The notes under the pieces are model-generated. The model was not told where the DNA came from. It ran no database searches and saw only the letters and a program-made list of their open reading frames with translations. Position numbers and translations under genes: made by a program. This document shows positions 14,005-24,547 of a stretch of DNA of 64,000 bases, one piece after another; positions within the stretch are counted from its first letter, which is position 1, and every line of letters begins with the position of its first letter. The stretch is from Acinetobacter sp. ANC 3781. Lineage in GTDB: Bacteria; Pseudomonadota; Gammaproteobacteria; Pseudomonadales; Moraxellaceae. The DNA is taken from NCBI RefSeq assembly GCF_004331285.1, contig NZ_SJOH01000003.1, forward strand, positions 152,863 through 216,862, given 5' to 3'.

Positions 14005-14871
14005 ATGATGCTCAAACAGCATGTTTTATGTGCCCTCGCCTTATTTGGTTCAGCTTCAATTTATGCAAACGTTCCAATTGAATCTCGCGGTTTAAGTCAA
14101 AACCCTGTTGAGCCGAGCGCTAACAGCGTCGCAATTAATTCTGGTGCTACGACTGCCAATGTGCCGACCAATCTGAACTGGCAAATCATGCAAAAAAATC
14201 AGCAACTAGAAAATGATATTCGTGCCTTACGCGGTAAAATTGAAGAACAGGACAATGAAATAGAAAAACTGAAACATGAACTCACCAATCGCTATACTGA
14301 TCTGGATCAGCGACTTGAACTGTTACAGCAAAAAATAGATCCCGAGAGTACTGCTTCAGAGGAGGATAACCAACAGGGTACGTCTCCCAGCACCGAGAAT
14401 ACCCCAACAACAGCACCAGTAGTCGCAGCAAAGACAGCCTCTACTCAGCCAGCAGCGGTCACGACTCAAACGTCTGTAACAAAAACTCAAACCACATCTC
14501 CGGCTGATCTGGACAAAGCTGCTTATACCGTTGCTTTAGATGCCTATAAACAAGGTGGTGCGAAAAAAGCCATTGCACCGATGAAAAACTTTATTAAAAA
14601 TAATCCCCACAGCATTTATATTAGTAATGCTTATTTCTGGTTGGCAGAATTCAATTTGGCCATTGAACCGACTAATTACGCTGAGGCAAAAAAGAATTAC
14701 AACATTGTGATCAATCAATATCCAAATTCGGCCAAGGCTTCACTTGCCTTGTATCAACTGCATAATATTGCTAAAGATGTAGACCGTAATACAATATTGG
14801 CCAATCAACTTAAAACCAAGTTAATCAAAGATTATCCGAAGTCCGAAGAAGCGGGTTATTTCAAAAAATAA
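14005..14871 (+). CDS. cpoB: CpoB/YbgF-like periplasmic coiled-coil TPR protein
   Basis: A 288-residue exported protein: signal peptide (MMLKQHVLCALALFGSASIY), a coiled coil of about 50 residues (QQLENDIRALRGKIEEQDNE...), a Thr/Pro/Ala-rich linker, then three TPR-like repeats (AYTVALDAYKQGG onward). CpoB links the Tol-Pal system to peptidoglycan synthesis. It is not next to tol-pal here. The start at 14005 has GGAT upstream; 13993 would add four residues. Convergent with lpxA, sharing a terminator. Confidence 0.75.
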   Translation: MMLKQHVLCALALFGSASIYANVPIESRGLSQNPVEPSANSVAINSGATTANVPTNLNWQIMQKNQQLENDIRALRGKIEEQDNEIEKLKHELTNRYTDLDQRLELLQQKIDPESTASEEDNQQGTSPSTENTPTTAPVVAAKTASTQPAAVTTQTSVTKTQTTSPADLDKAAYTVALDAYKQGGAKKAIAPMKNFIKNNPHSIYISNAYFWLAEFNLAIEPTNYAEAKKNYNIVINQYPNSAKASLALYQLHNIAKDVDRNTILANQLKTKLIKDYPKSEEAGYFKK

Positions 14872-14877
14872 AAATAC

Positions 14878-14910
14878 AAAAAAAGACACCTTTTAGGGTG
14901 TCTTTTTTTG
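14878..14910. terminator. Bidirectional terminator between cpoB-like gene and lpxA
   Basis: AAAAAAGACACC-TTTTA-GGGTGTCTTTTTTT has A and T runs on both sides and ends both converging transcripts. Confidence 0.9.
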
Positions 14911-14925
14911 TAGAAGCATATTCAA

Positions 14926-15714
14926 TTAACGAACAATACCACGTTTGGATTGTTCTAAAGAATCAATCAGCAACTGAACTTCAGGAACTTCAGGAAGGAT
15001 TTCCGCACGAATCTGTTGAATCGCCTGTTCGGTGGTTAAACCTTCCTTGTAAATCAATTTAAATCCTTGACGCAATCCTTGGATCACATTCTTAGACCAA
15101 CCTTTACGACGCATCCCTTCTACATTCATTGCAAAGGCATGCGCTGGATTGCCTGAAACCATCACATAAGCAGGCACATCTTTCAAAATTAACGAAGCAC
15201 CGCCAATCATACTAAAAGAATCGATTTTGCAGAATTGATGGATACCCGAGTTCCCCCCAACTACTACATAATCGCCGACATGCACATGTCCAGCAACACC
15301 CACATTATTGGCAAAAATATTATGATCACCCACCACACAGTCATGTGCAATATGGGTATTGACCATCAATAAATTATGACTGCCAATTTTAGTAATACCC
15401 TGATCTTGAGTCGTACCGCGATGCAAACTGCAATGTTCACGAATCAGGTTAAAATCACCAATTTCAAGCCAAGTTTCTTCGCCAGCATATTTTAAATCCT
15501 GACAAACTTCACCCACACTCGCAAACTGGAATATTTCGTTGTTTTTCCCAATGCGAGTGTAGCCACCTATAACTACATGTGAATGTAGCGTAGTGCCCTC
15601 ACCAATGGTGACCTGTGGCCCAATAATACAATAAGGACCAATTTTTACATCTGAAGCAATAACTGCAGATGAGTCAATAATGGCGGTTGGGTGAATTAAA
15701 TCGTTATTACTCAT
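14926..15714 (-). CDS. lpxA: UDP-N-acetylglucosamine acyltransferase LpxA
   Basis: A 262-residue left-handed beta-helix protein (same length as E. coli LpxA) that adds the first 3-hydroxyacyl chain in lipid A synthesis. Hexapeptide repeats run from residue about 8 to 190; the catalytic His is in the MVNTHIAHDCVVGDH segment. Its ATG overlaps the fabZ stop by 4 bases. Together with fabZ and lpxD it forms the lipid A part of a large minus-strand operon. Confidence 0.96.
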   Translation of the reverse strand: MSNNDLIHPTAIIDSSAVIASDVKIGPYCIIGPQVTIGEGTTLHSHVVIGGYTRIGKNNEIFQFASVGEVCQDLKYAGEETWLEIGDFNLIREHCSLHRGTTQDQGITKIGSHNLLMVNTHIAHDCVVGDHNIFANNVGVAGHVHVGDYVVVGGNSGIHQFCKIDSFSMIGGASLILKDVPAYVMVSGNPAHAFAMNVEGMRRKGWSKNVIQGLRQGFKLIYKEGLTTEQAIQQIRAEILPEVPEVQLLIDSLEQSKRGIVR

Positions 15715-16199
15715 GCCTGCTCTATTTTCTGATGCGAAACCATAATTTCCGCGGTTGTTGCTACCACGCCATCGACTGTGGCTATACAATTATATTTGTA
15801 AATGCCACGTCTGTGCATAACCAATTCTGATTTTAATACCAGTTGATCACCAGCAACGACTTGCTTTTTAAAACGGACTTTTTCTGCGCCCGCAAAAAGA
15901 AACAATGAACCTGGGCCTGGTTTTTCATTATTCATAATAAAACCAAGTATACCAGAGACTTGAGCTAATGCTTCAACAATCAGTACACCTGGCATAATTG
16001 GGTAGCCCGGGAAGTGTCCTTGTAAAAACTCTTCGTTAATTGAAACATTTTTATAACCAACGATACCATTATCAGTCACATCTACAATTCGATCGACCAA
16101 TAAAAATGGATAGCGGTGAGGTAAATATTCACGAATTTGTTGAATGTGCATTGGCAATTCAGGCTTCGTAAATGCAGGATTATTCGACTCAGTCATCAT
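15711..16199 (-). CDS. fabZ: 3-hydroxyacyl-ACP dehydratase FabZ
   Basis: A 162-residue hot-dog fold enzyme that dehydrates 3-hydroxyacyl-ACP in fatty acid elongation and competes with LpxA/LpxD for the same substrate. The catalytic His lies in GHFPGYPIMPGVL and the Glu in VEALAQ. ATGs at 16199 and 16196 are both possible; the first is used. Three bases separate it from lpxD. Confidence 0.96.
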   Translation of the reverse strand: MMTESNNPAFTKPELPMHIQQIREYLPHRYPFLLVDRIVDVTDNGIVGYKNVSINEEFLQGHFPGYPIMPGVLIVEALAQVSGILGFIMNNEKPGPGSLFLFAGAEKVRFKKQVVAGDQLVLKSELVMHRRGIYKYNCIATVDGVVATTAEIMVSHQKIEQA

Positions 16200-16202
16200 A
16201 TT

Positions 16203-17270
16203 CTATTTACGCTTAAAAGTTGATTCAAGGGACTCGATTTGAGCCTGTATATGATCAAGCCGTTTCACTAATTGGGTCAATGGCACATCTGCTAATTGTT
16301 TAAAGCGTACAGCCGCACGTTTCCAGTGTAAACTTTCTAACATAGGTGTCCCTGAAGAATAACTTCCTGCCTCAGAAATACTTTTTGTGACCATTGACAT
16401 GCCAGTAATTGTCACATTATCCGTAATATTAATATGACCAACTACTCCTACTGCACCCGCAAATACACAGTTTTTGCCAATTTTGGTACTACCTGCAATA
16501 CCACATTTTGCTGCAAGCGCTGTATTGGCACCAATCTTGACATTATGGGCAATTTGCACAAGGTTATCAATAATCACACCATCTTCTAAAATTGTGTCAT
16601 CCAATGCACCACGGTCAATACTGCAATTTGATCCAATACGTACATCATTCCCAATTTTAACTGAGCCTAACTGTGCAATACGATGCCATTTACCTTGATA
16701 AGGTGCAAAGCCAAAGCCTTCTCCACCAATCACACTGTTGGCATGAATACGTACTCGATTACCTACTTTGGTTTCACCGGTTAAAGTGACGTGTGAATCA
16801 ATAAAACATTGTTTTCCGATTTCTACATCATCATCGATTTTAACGTGGGATTGAATGATGGTTTCATCCCCCACGACACAATGTTCACCGATCACCACAT
16901 AATGTCCAATATAGGCACTATCAGATACGATGGCAGAAGGATGGATTTGAGCGGTGCTTTCTATCCCTTGTTGAGTATGTTTTTTCTCAAAAACATGGGT
17001 CAGGATGGCAAAAGCCAGATAAGGATTATCAACGATGATAAAATTATTATGCGTATCTAATTGTGATTTTAAAGCTGAGGTAACAATAAGTGCACCCGCT
17101 GCTGAAGCACGTGCATGATCTAAATATTTTTCAGCATTAACAAACGCAATATGTTTGGCTTGAGCGACATCTAAGCTTGCCAACCCTTCTAACAGTAAAT
17201 CAGATTGACCGACATACTCGCCTTGTACCAGGCGAGCAAGATCTTCTAAGCGAAATTGTCTAGGATTCAT
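16203..17270 (-). CDS. lpxD: UDP-3-O-acylglucosamine N-acyltransferase LpxD
   Basis: A 355-residue hexapeptide-repeat trimeric enzyme adding the N-linked acyl chain in lipid A synthesis. The N-terminal uridine-binding domain (about 1-100) precedes the beta helix, with the catalytic His in [10 protein letters not shown] and a C-terminal helix ([18 protein letters not shown]). Slightly longer than E. coli LpxD (341). Positioned between skp and fabZ as usual. Confidence 0.96.
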   Translation of the reverse strand: MNPRQFRLEDLARLVQGEYVGQSDLLLEGLASLDVAQAKHIAFVNAEKYLDHARASAAGALIVTSALKSQLDTHNNFIIVDNPYLAFAILTHVFEKKHTQQGIESTAQIHPSAIVSDSAYIGHYVVIGEHCVVGDETIIQSHVKIDDDVEIGKQCFIDSHVTLTGETKVGNRVRIHANSVIGGEGFGFAPYQGKWHRIAQLGSVKIGNDVRIGSNCSIDRGALDDTILEDGVIIDNLVQIAHNVKIGANTALAAKCGIAGSTKIGKNCVFAGAVGVVGHINITDNVTITGMSMVTKSISEAGSYSSGTPMLESLHWKRAAVRFKQLADVPLTQLVKRLDHIQAQIESLESTFKRK

Positions 17271-17273
17271 TGA

Positions 17274-17771
17274 TTACTTAATAATATTGACCTTTTGAAT
17301 CATTTTATCAGTTAAATCATATTTAGGGTCATAGGCAAGTGCTGAATTTTTATTTAAAACAATATCCAGGTTATTTTCTTTACGCAATTGTTCAGCAGCT
17401 TGCTTCACACGCGCATCAAAAACAGTGCGAATTTGCTGAATCGAGCTTTGCACACTACCTTGAACGGATTGTTGTAATTGATTCAACTCTTGAAATTTGG
17501 CCTGATACTGTGCTGAAAGCTTTTGCTTTTCAGCATCTGTAAATTTGGTGTTGGACTGTGCCCGTTGCTGTAATGTTTCAAGCTCTTTAGACAACTGTTC
17601 AATTTTAGTAGTCTGCGGCTGAATTTTTTGCTGTACAGCTGTATTTTGCTGTTTTAAATAGCTACTATTTTCTACCAGACGCTCTAAATCAATCACCCCA
17701 TAACCTGCAGCCTGCGTCAAAGACGCGATGCTTGCCAAGGCGATGCCTATCGCCATCGTCATTTTTTTCAT
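17274..17771 (-). CDS. skp: Periplasmic chaperone Skp/OmpH
   Basis: A 165-residue protein with signal peptide (MKKMTMAIGIALASIASLTQAA) and long helical arms rich in Gln, Lys and Glu, the Skp fold that holds unfolded outer membrane proteins on their way to BamA. The start at 17771 follows GAGAAAAT; an upstream in-frame ATG would add 18 residues not fitting a signal peptide. It sits directly behind bamA in the same operon. Confidence 0.92.
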   Translation of the reverse strand: MKKMTMAIGIALASIASLTQAAGYGVIDLERLVENSSYLKQQNTAVQQKIQPQTTKIEQLSKELETLQQRAQSNTKFTDAEKQKLSAQYQAKFQELNQLQQSVQGSVQSSIQQIRTVFDARVKQAAEQLRKENNLDIVLNKNSALAYDPKYDLTDKMIQKVNIIK

Positions 17772-17849
17772 TATTTTCTCTTTAAGCTTGTGGTTGTGCC
17801 AATTCACCCGAGAATGTATTAACACAACCTGAATTATTCTTACGTTATC

Positions 17850-20363
17850 TTAGAAAGTACGACCGATTTCAAACTGGATATTTTTAGTATTGTCACCCGT
17901 CTTATCATTTAATGGATATGCATAACTGAGTGAAAGTGGCCCAATCATGGTAATCCAAGTAAAGCCAGCGCCTACGCTATAACGCATGTTATTTGCATCA
18001 AACCCAAAATTGTCTTCACAATATTGTTTAGCACTTACACCTGGATCAGTTACAGTACCATTTAAATACAAGTTTCCGCTAGGAACCTTACATTGGGTAT
18101 CAAATACCTGTGCTCCTTCAGCAAAAATAACTGGTCGAACCTGACGCGTCCAATCCCCTTTGAACGGTAATGGTAATGCCAGTTCTGCTCCAAACTGTAC
18201 CAGCGCATTACCCCCTACTTCTTCTGGATCATAGTCTTTAGTTCGCGACTCATTATAGGTTACGCCCGGGTATTTCGGACCCAAGGTACTGTTGTCATAA
18301 CCACGTACCGAACCAAAACCACCTGCATAGAAGTTTTTATAGAATGGTAGATCATTACCGTATCCTAATTTACCATAGCCACGAAGTACAAAGTCATATG
18401 GCAACGGCAAGAATGCTTGCGCATCATAGGTCAGTTTTTGATATTCAACATCACTGCCTGGTAATGCAATTTCACCATTCACACGATGTGACATCCCTGA
18501 CGTCGGGAAAACAGGACGGTTTAAAGTATTATAAGACCAACCTAAATTTAAATTATAGGTTAAAAAATCACCATTAAATTCATTATCAAATGGAACTTCT
18601 GCTCCCGCTGGGCAAGTAGGTATACCTGTTGTTGGATCTGGAACTAGAGTAACACCACACCTTGTACCTGAACCCGTAGCTTTACCACCATTCGCTAATA
18701 AATAATCTCGAACATAAGTTGAAACATATGGACCTGTGGTGACGTCAGTTTGGTCAATATTTAGACCTGCACTGATGCTTTGGTTCTCATCAATTGGATA
18801 TCCAAAACTGATACCACCACCAAAACTGTCCGTCACATAGTTGTTGACGTTATAGTCGTCATTCAACTTGGTTTTACGGTAGTACATGTTATAACCGCGA
18901 CGCACACCATCAATGGTGAAGTACGGATCAGTTACACTTAAATTATAATAATCTTGTGTTTCTGAACGGGACAAATCAATCGAAACACTATTACCAGTAC
19001 CCAAGAAATTCGTTTGACTTAGACCTGCCTGGAAGGTCACACCCCCACTTTGCGAGAAACCGACTGCCAAAGTACTTGTTCCAGAATGTTGCTCTTCCAC
19101 ATTAATATTTAAATCAACTTGATCTGGCACATTAGGAATACGGGCAGGTTTAATATCTACCGTTTTGAAGAAACCAGTACGTTCCAAACGGACTTTAGAC
19201 AAGTCAATTTTTTCATTGCTTGCTAATGCGCCTTCCATTTGACGCATTTCACGACGCAATACTTCATCTGCAGTTTTAGTATTACCGGTGAAGTTGATAC
19301 GACGTACCGTTACCTGTTGACCTGGATTAATATAGTAATTCAAGTTAACCAGTTTGGTTTCTTCATTAATTTCAGGAACCATGTTCACTTCGGCATAGTA
19401 ATAACCTGCATTACCATACTTACGAAGTAGAAGCTGTTTAACCGCATTTACTTTTTCTTGAGAGTAAGTTTCGCCATCTTTGTAAATTTGTAGAGCTTTC
19501 AATTCTTCTGGTTTATAAAGTGCATCACCCAAGAACTTGGTTTCACCAAATTTAAATTGCTCACCTTCCTCCACAGAGACTTCAACAAAGATATTCTTTT
19601 TATCTTCACTCAAGTTCAAACTTGAATTGGTAATATTAAAATTGATATAACCTTTGTTTAAATACAATGCACGTAAAGCTTCCAGACTTGCTGCCATTTT
19701 CTCACGTGCATAGCGATCGTTACGCGTAACAATCGAACTCCAACTACTTTCTTTGACTGCAAAAGCTTGCTTGATTTCACTTTCTTTAAACACAGTATTG
19801 CCAATAATATTGATATCAACAACTTTAGCTGCTTTACCTTCGACAAAATCAATCGTTAAATCAACACGGTTATTCGGTCTAGCCACCGTTTTAACACTTA
19901 CATCTGCGTCATAACGACCTTGCTGCATATATTGTTGTTCAAGCTCGGTTTCAATGGTTTGCAGTGCAGATTTTTTTAAAACCTCACCTTCTGCAATACC
20001 CATTTTTTTTAGCCCTTCTTCAAGTGCTTCTTTAGGAATAAGCTTATTTCCTTTAAACTCAACCTTAGAAATCAATGGACGTTCAACCACTGTAAAAATC
20101 AGCGTATCAGCTTCTTTTGAGGCTTTGATATCATCAAACAAGCCAGTGGCATACAAAGCACGAATTGAATTTGCAATAGTCGTATTATCAACACGATCGC
20201 CAGCATTGACAGGTAACATCCCATAGACATTTGTTGGCGTTAAACGAACAAGCCCGTCAATTTTGATATCGCGGACAATGAATTCATCTGCTGCATATAC
20301 TTGTTGTACTGCTGCCATTGCACTAATGAGCGCCAAAGGCATAAATAAATGTGTGTGCTGCAT
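17850..20363 (-). CDS. bamA: Outer membrane protein assembly factor BamA
   Basis: An 837-residue Omp85 protein. After the signal peptide come five POTRA domains (about residues 25-420) and a 16-strand barrel ending in the C-terminal signature QFEIGRTF with a final Phe. It inserts beta-barrel proteins into the outer membrane. The barrel contains an extracellular loop with cysteines (RCGVTLVPDPTTG...TCPAG), a likely disulfide. Length is typical for Acinetobacter and Pseudomonas. Confidence 0.97.
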   Translation of the reverse strand: MQHTHLFMPLALISAMAAVQQVYAADEFIVRDIKIDGLVRLTPTNVYGMLPVNAGDRVDNTTIANSIRALYATGLFDDIKASKEADTLIFTVVERPLISKVEFKGNKLIPKEALEEGLKKMGIAEGEVLKKSALQTIETELEQQYMQQGRYDADVSVKTVARPNNRVDLTIDFVEGKAAKVVDINIIGNTVFKESEIKQAFAVKESSWSSIVTRNDRYAREKMAASLEALRALYLNKGYINFNITNSSLNLSEDKKNIFVEVSVEEGEQFKFGETKFLGDALYKPEELKALQIYKDGETYSQEKVNAVKQLLLRKYGNAGYYYAEVNMVPEINEETKLVNLNYYINPGQQVTVRRINFTGNTKTADEVLRREMRQMEGALASNEKIDLSKVRLERTGFFKTVDIKPARIPNVPDQVDLNINVEEQHSGTSTLAVGFSQSGGVTFQAGLSQTNFLGTGNSVSIDLSRSETQDYYNLSVTDPYFTIDGVRRGYNMYYRKTKLNDDYNVNNYVTDSFGGGISFGYPIDENQSISAGLNIDQTDVTTGPYVSTYVRDYLLANGGKATGSGTRCGVTLVPDPTTGIPTCPAGAEVPFDNEFNGDFLTYNLNLGWSYNTLNRPVFPTSGMSHRVNGEIALPGSDVEYQKLTYDAQAFLPLPYDFVLRGYGKLGYGNDLPFYKNFYAGGFGSVRGYDNSTLGPKYPGVTYNESRTKDYDPEEVGGNALVQFGAELALPLPFKGDWTRQVRPVIFAEGAQVFDTQCKVPSGNLYLNGTVTDPGVSAKQYCEDNFGFDANNMRYSVGAGFTWITMIGPLSLSYAYPLNDKTGDNTKNIQFEIGRTF

Positions 20364-20404
20364 GCCAGTCTTTTCCGATGTTAATTTATTTCGAATCTAC
20401 GTTG

Positions 20405-21760
20405 TTATAAACGCATGAAGTCATTGAATAATGCAAGGAGCATCATGCTACCGAGCAGTACCATACCAATTTTTAAACCAACCAATTGTATTTGTTCAGA
20501 AACAGGTTTACCACGAATCAGCTCAATAAAATAGTAAACTAAATGTCCACCATCCAGCATCGGAATCGGTAATAAATTTAAAATACCTAAGCTTACACTC
20601 ATTAAAGCCATAAAAGAGATAAAGGTCTGCCAACCCATTTCCGCACTTTGTCCTGCCACTTTAGCAATGGTAATTGGACCAGATAAATTATCCAGACCAA
20701 TTAAACCACGAAACATTTTGATGATTGAGTTCAAAATCATACCTGAAATTTGACCCGTTTTATCAACTGCCATTATAAATGCTTCAGTCGGACTATATTG
20801 AATCATTTGTTTATAGTCTGCAGGAATATTTATTTTCCCGGGGATATTCTGTACGCCAAGCACACCTGAAACATTACCCATGTTGTCACGTTTGCCTTGT
20901 GGCATCACTTCTAAATGTATCAAATGATTTTGACGTAAAATATCTATTTTTAACAATTTTTCTGGTGAAGCCTGAACAACTTGAACCACATCGAACCAGT
21001 CATTCATTTTTACCCCATCAATTGCAATAATTTTATCGCCTTCTTTCATCCCTTGGCGGATCGCTGCACCATCTTCACTCAGCTTACTCACAACAGGTGC
21101 GATATAGGGACGATAGGGTAAAAAGCCCAAACTATCTAAAGCAGATTGATTCTGATTTTTTAAGAAATCTTGAATGGGTAACTGGAAGGTTTTAACTTGC
21201 CCGTCACGATCAGCCTGAATCTGGATTGAACCTGTTTCACCGACCCGATCAACCAAGGCAAAATTTAGCTTTTCCCAAGTAGTAGTTTGCGTACCGTCTA
21301 CTGTAGTAATTTTGTCACCAACTTGCATTTGAACAGTTGCAGCCGGTGTATTCGGCAACACTTTACCTACGCGAGTATTGAGCTGTTCTTGTGACGGGAT
21401 AAATAAAATCCAGAATAAAACCACGGCAAAGGCTAAATTAATCAGTGGACCTGCAGCAACAATCGCAATCCGCTTCCAGGGATGCTGACGGTTAAATGCT
21501 CGGGGTAAATCCTGTTCAGCAACATTGCCTTCACGCTCATCCAACATTTTTACATAGCCACCTAATGGCAATGCAGAAAGCTGATATTGAATACCAGACT
21601 TCTTAGACGTCCATTTCAGCAATGTTGGTCCAAAACCAATCGAATAAACTAAAACTTTTACACCGAGTTTACGTGCGACAATATAATGCCCAAACTCATG
21701 AATCGCAATAAGCGGTCCAAGTAAAAGAATGGCTGCCACGACAATAAACAAGGCACTCAT
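20405..21760 (-). CDS. rseP: Site-2 protease RseP
   Basis: A 451-residue inner-membrane zinc metalloprotease. The zinc motif HEFGH is at residues 21-25 in the first membrane helix, two PDZ domains occupy about 115-300, and the LDGGHL motif lies near the C-terminus in the third helix. It cleaves membrane-bound anti-sigma factors and signal peptide remnants. Located between bamA and dxr, the conserved gammaproteobacterial order. Confidence 0.95.
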   Translation of the reverse strand: MSALFIVVAAILLLGPLIAIHEFGHYIVARKLGVKVLVYSIGFGPTLLKWTSKKSGIQYQLSALPLGGYVKMLDEREGNVAEQDLPRAFNRQHPWKRIAIVAAGPLINLAFAVVLFWILFIPSQEQLNTRVGKVLPNTPAATVQMQVGDKITTVDGTQTTTWEKLNFALVDRVGETGSIQIQADRDGQVKTFQLPIQDFLKNQNQSALDSLGFLPYRPYIAPVVSKLSEDGAAIRQGMKEGDKIIAIDGVKMNDWFDVVQVVQASPEKLLKIDILRQNHLIHLEVMPQGKRDNMGNVSGVLGVQNIPGKINIPADYKQMIQYSPTEAFIMAVDKTGQISGMILNSIIKMFRGLIGLDNLSGPITIAKVAGQSAEMGWQTFISFMALMSVSLGILNLLPIPMLDGGHLVYYFIELIRGKPVSEQIQLVGLKIGMVLLGSMMLLALFNDFMRL

Positions 21761-21763
21761 GAT

Positions 21764-22960
21764 TTAGTTTCCTTTATTGATGACAATTTGCTGTGCTACA
21801 GAACGAGCAACTTGGTCAGCTTGTAAAATAAGGTCAATAGATTCTGCAATCCCGCTTTCAACTTGATTCAAAGTCTGCTCAACCACTTGAGGAATTTCAG
21901 TAAAGCCAATTTTATTTTTCAAAAAGGCAGCTACGGCAATCTCATTGGCAGCATTTAAAATTGCGGGTGCCAAACCGCCACTTTGCATTGCTTGTCGCGC
22001 TAGTTTCAATGCTGGAAACCGAGTGGTATCAGGTTCTTGAAAATCCAAATGTTGATTCATAAACAGATCAAGTGCAGGTACATGGGTTTGAATACGATCT
22101 GGCCATGCCAGCGCATGTGCAATTGGCGTACACATATCCGGATTGCCCATTTGTGCCAAAGTCGAACCATCCACATACTGAACCATAGAATGGATAATAC
22201 TCTGCGGATGAACCACCACTGTTACAAACTGTTCTGAAATTGCAAACAGATGGCAAGCTTCAATAAGTTCCAGGCCTTTATTCATTAAGGTTGCAGAATC
22301 TACAGAGATTTTTTGCCCCATCGACCAATTTGGATGCTTACACGCTTGTGCAGGGGTCACCCTTTGTAATTGTTCAAAACTATGGTTTAAAAATGGACCA
22401 CCAGAGGCAGTGAGCAAAATACGTGACACACCTTGTTTGGGTTGTCCATTTCGTTCTGTTTGGAAATAATTCTGAGGCAGGCACTGGAAAATGGCATTAT
22501 GTTCAGAATCGACAGGAAGCAATTCTGCGTGATAATCATGTGCAGCTTGCATCATGAGTTCACCCGACATCACTAGCGCTTCTTTATTGGCCAACAAAAC
22601 ACGCTTACCGGCTTTCACTGCAGCCAGTGTAGGCAACAAACCTGCAGCACCAACAATCGCTGCCATCACTACATCGACATCTGTATGTTCAGCAACGGCA
22701 ATTAACCCAGCTTCACCGGACAAAATTTCAATGTTCTTTAGATTTTGATTTTGAAAATACTGTTTGAGTTCATCTACTTTATTGGATGGAACAACCACGA
22801 TCTTTGGTCGATATTGTTTGCATATTTCCACAAGTTCCAAAATTCGACTATGCGCCGTAACTGCAAATACAGAATACTTTTCAGAATGCTGTTGCAGAAT
22901 CTTTAAGGTACTTTGACCAATGGAACCCGTTACACCTAATATACAAACAGATTGTGACAT
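21764..22960 (-). CDS. dxr: 1-deoxy-D-xylulose 5-phosphate reductoisomerase
   Basis: A 398-residue enzyme making MEP, the committed step of the non-mevalonate isoprenoid pathway, which later feeds UppS. The NADPH motif GVTGSIGQSTL is at residues 9-19; metal-binding DSEHNAIFQ and SASGG regions follow. It starts at the base next to the cdsA stop and lies 3 bases before rseP. Confidence 0.97.
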   Translation of the reverse strand: MSQSVCILGVTGSIGQSTLKILQQHSEKYSVFAVTAHSRILELVEICKQYRPKIVVVPSNKVDELKQYFQNQNLKNIEILSGEAGLIAVAEHTDVDVVMAAIVGAAGLLPTLAAVKAGKRVLLANKEALVMSGELMMQAAHDYHAELLPVDSEHNAIFQCLPQNYFQTERNGQPKQGVSRILLTASGGPFLNHSFEQLQRVTPAQACKHPNWSMGQKISVDSATLMNKGLELIEACHLFAISEQFVTVVVHPQSIIHSMVQYVDGSTLAQMGNPDMCTPIAHALAWPDRIQTHVPALDLFMNQHLDFQEPDTTRFPALKLARQAMQSGGLAPAILNAANEIAVAAFLKNKIGFTEIPQVVEQTLNQVESGIAESIDLILQADQVARSVAQQIVINKGN

Positions 22961-23785
22961 CTATAAATCTACACCAATAAGTTTTAAAACATACATGCCT
23001 GCAGCAAAAATTGGAGCAGCAGCAAGCAATGAATCAATACGATCAAGCACCCCACCATGACCTGGCAAAATACGACCCGAGTCTTTAATTCCTGCACGAC
23101 GTTTGATCATAGACTCGAACAAATCGCCCAATACAGAACTAAATACAGTTATTATAGATAAAATTAAAAATAAAATATGCTGAGCTAAGGTTAAATCCAA
23201 ATAAACGACTTCGACCATCACCACAATAATCATTGCAGTGAAAATACCGCCATATAACCCTTCAACCGATTTATTTGGACTGACATCAGGTGCCAGTTTT
23301 TTCTTACCCAACTTACGTCCGACAAAATAAGCTCCACTATCTGCGCCCCATACCAGTAAAAACAGGTACATGAGCCACCATGGCGAGCTATGCCAAACCG
23401 AAAAAATTGCGGTAACCGCCGCAGAAATTAAAATAAAACCGATTACATTTAAGCTTGGGTTATACCACCCATCATAACTCGGATACGATTTAACCCAAAA
23501 GATGCTTAAAATCCATGAAAAAATGGACGCTGCCCAAAGTAATAGAGCGATATCATTAAAATATAATGCCAAAGTTGCTAATGCTGCTGTCGCTAATCCA
23601 TAACCCCAAGCAATCGATTTCACCAGGTTTTTATTTTTTCTTGGCATAAGCTTAAACCACTCATACCCTGCGACCCCTGCTGCAACAATCATCAGCACAA
23701 ACATTGGATACTGAGACTGTGTAGCAAACATACAACTAAGTACGACTGCTACCAATACCAATGCGGTTATAATCCGCTCTAACAT
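22961..23785 (-). CDS. cdsA: Phosphatidate cytidylyltransferase
   Basis: A 274-residue inner-membrane enzyme with about eight hydrophobic helices that makes CDP-diacylglycerol from phosphatidate and CTP. The family signature is intact near the end: SMIKRRAGIKDSGRILPGHG followed by GVLDRID. It lies 3 bases after uppS in the same operon. Confidence 0.95.
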   Translation of the reverse strand: MLERIITALVLVAVVLSCMFATQSQYPMFVLMIVAAGVAGYEWFKLMPRKNKNLVKSIAWGYGLATAALATLALYFNDIALLLWAASIFSWILSIFWVKSYPSYDGWYNPSLNVIGFILISAAVTAIFSVWHSSPWWLMYLFLLVWGADSGAYFVGRKLGKKKLAPDVSPNKSVEGLYGGIFTAMIIVVMVEVVYLDLTLAQHILFLILSIITVFSSVLGDLFESMIKRRAGIKDSGRILPGHGGVLDRIDSLLAAAPIFAAGMYVLKLIGVDL

Positions 23786-23788
23786 TTA

Positions 23789-24541
23789 TTAATTCTCAAT
23801 TTTCTCTTGTTGGATTTGCTCTGAAGTTTTACCAAAACGACGTTCACGACCAGCAAAAACTGCCAATGCATCATCGAATTCTTCAACAGTAAATTCAGGC
23901 CATAAGGTTTGGGTAAAATACAGTTCAGCATAAGCAGCTTGCCAAAGTAAAAAGTTTGACAAACGGTAATCACCACCCGTACGGATTAATAAATCCACTG
24001 CGGGCAAATCTGCCATACTGACATATTGTCCAAACAGCTCAACATTTATATCTTCAACTGCGATTTTTTTTGCAACAGCATCTGCTGCAATTTGTTTTGC
24101 AGTCTGGGCCATATCCCACATACCGCCATAACTAATCGCGATGGTCAAGGCCATGCTGTCGAACTTAGCAGTCCTTTGTTCAGCTTGCAACATTAAGTCA
24201 CGTAAATGCGCAGGCAAACGAGAACGATCACCAATAAAACGTAAAGCAATATTGAATTTTTCCATTCGAGGTAACTGCTCTTGGATTGTTTCTTCCAACA
24301 ATGCCATGAGTAAATCAACCTCAAACTGGGGACGATTCCAATTTTCGCTAGAGAATGCAAAAACAGTTAACGCCTGTATTTTATTTTTTCTACAGTGCTC
24401 CACAATCGGATCCAGGACATTTTTTCCCTCACGGTGTCCAGCACCCTTTTGCATTTGCATTTTTTTTGCAAAACGATTGTTGCCATCCATAATGATGGCA
24501 ACATGTTTTGGAAGAGGCAAACTGTCTTCTGATACGGTCAT
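23789..24541 (-). CDS. uppS: Undecaprenyl diphosphate synthase
   Basis: A 250-residue cis-prenyltransferase that makes the C55 lipid carrier for peptidoglycan and O-antigen. Catalytic Asp19 lies in IIMDGNNRFAKK; the usual family reading is MDGNGRWAKK, so Gly and Trp are replaced by Asn and Phe. The RTGGDYRLSNFLLWQ and AELYF motifs are intact. Six bases downstream of frr. Confidence 0.95.
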   Translation of the reverse strand: MTVSEDSLPLPKHVAIIMDGNNRFAKKMQMQKGAGHREGKNVLDPIVEHCRKNKIQALTVFAFSSENWNRPQFEVDLLMALLEETIQEQLPRMEKFNIALRFIGDRSRLPAHLRDLMLQAEQRTAKFDSMALTIAISYGGMWDMAQTAKQIAADAVAKKIAVEDINVELFGQYVSMADLPAVDLLIRTGGDYRLSNFLLWQAAYAELYFTQTLWPEFTVEEFDDALAVFAGRERRFGKTSEQIQQEKIEN

Positions 24542-24547
24542 TAAATC

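Noticed and set aside
22554..22748. Plus-strand frames inside dxr and other envelope genes
   Set aside because: Antisense shadows of well-recognised genes; no ribosome sites.
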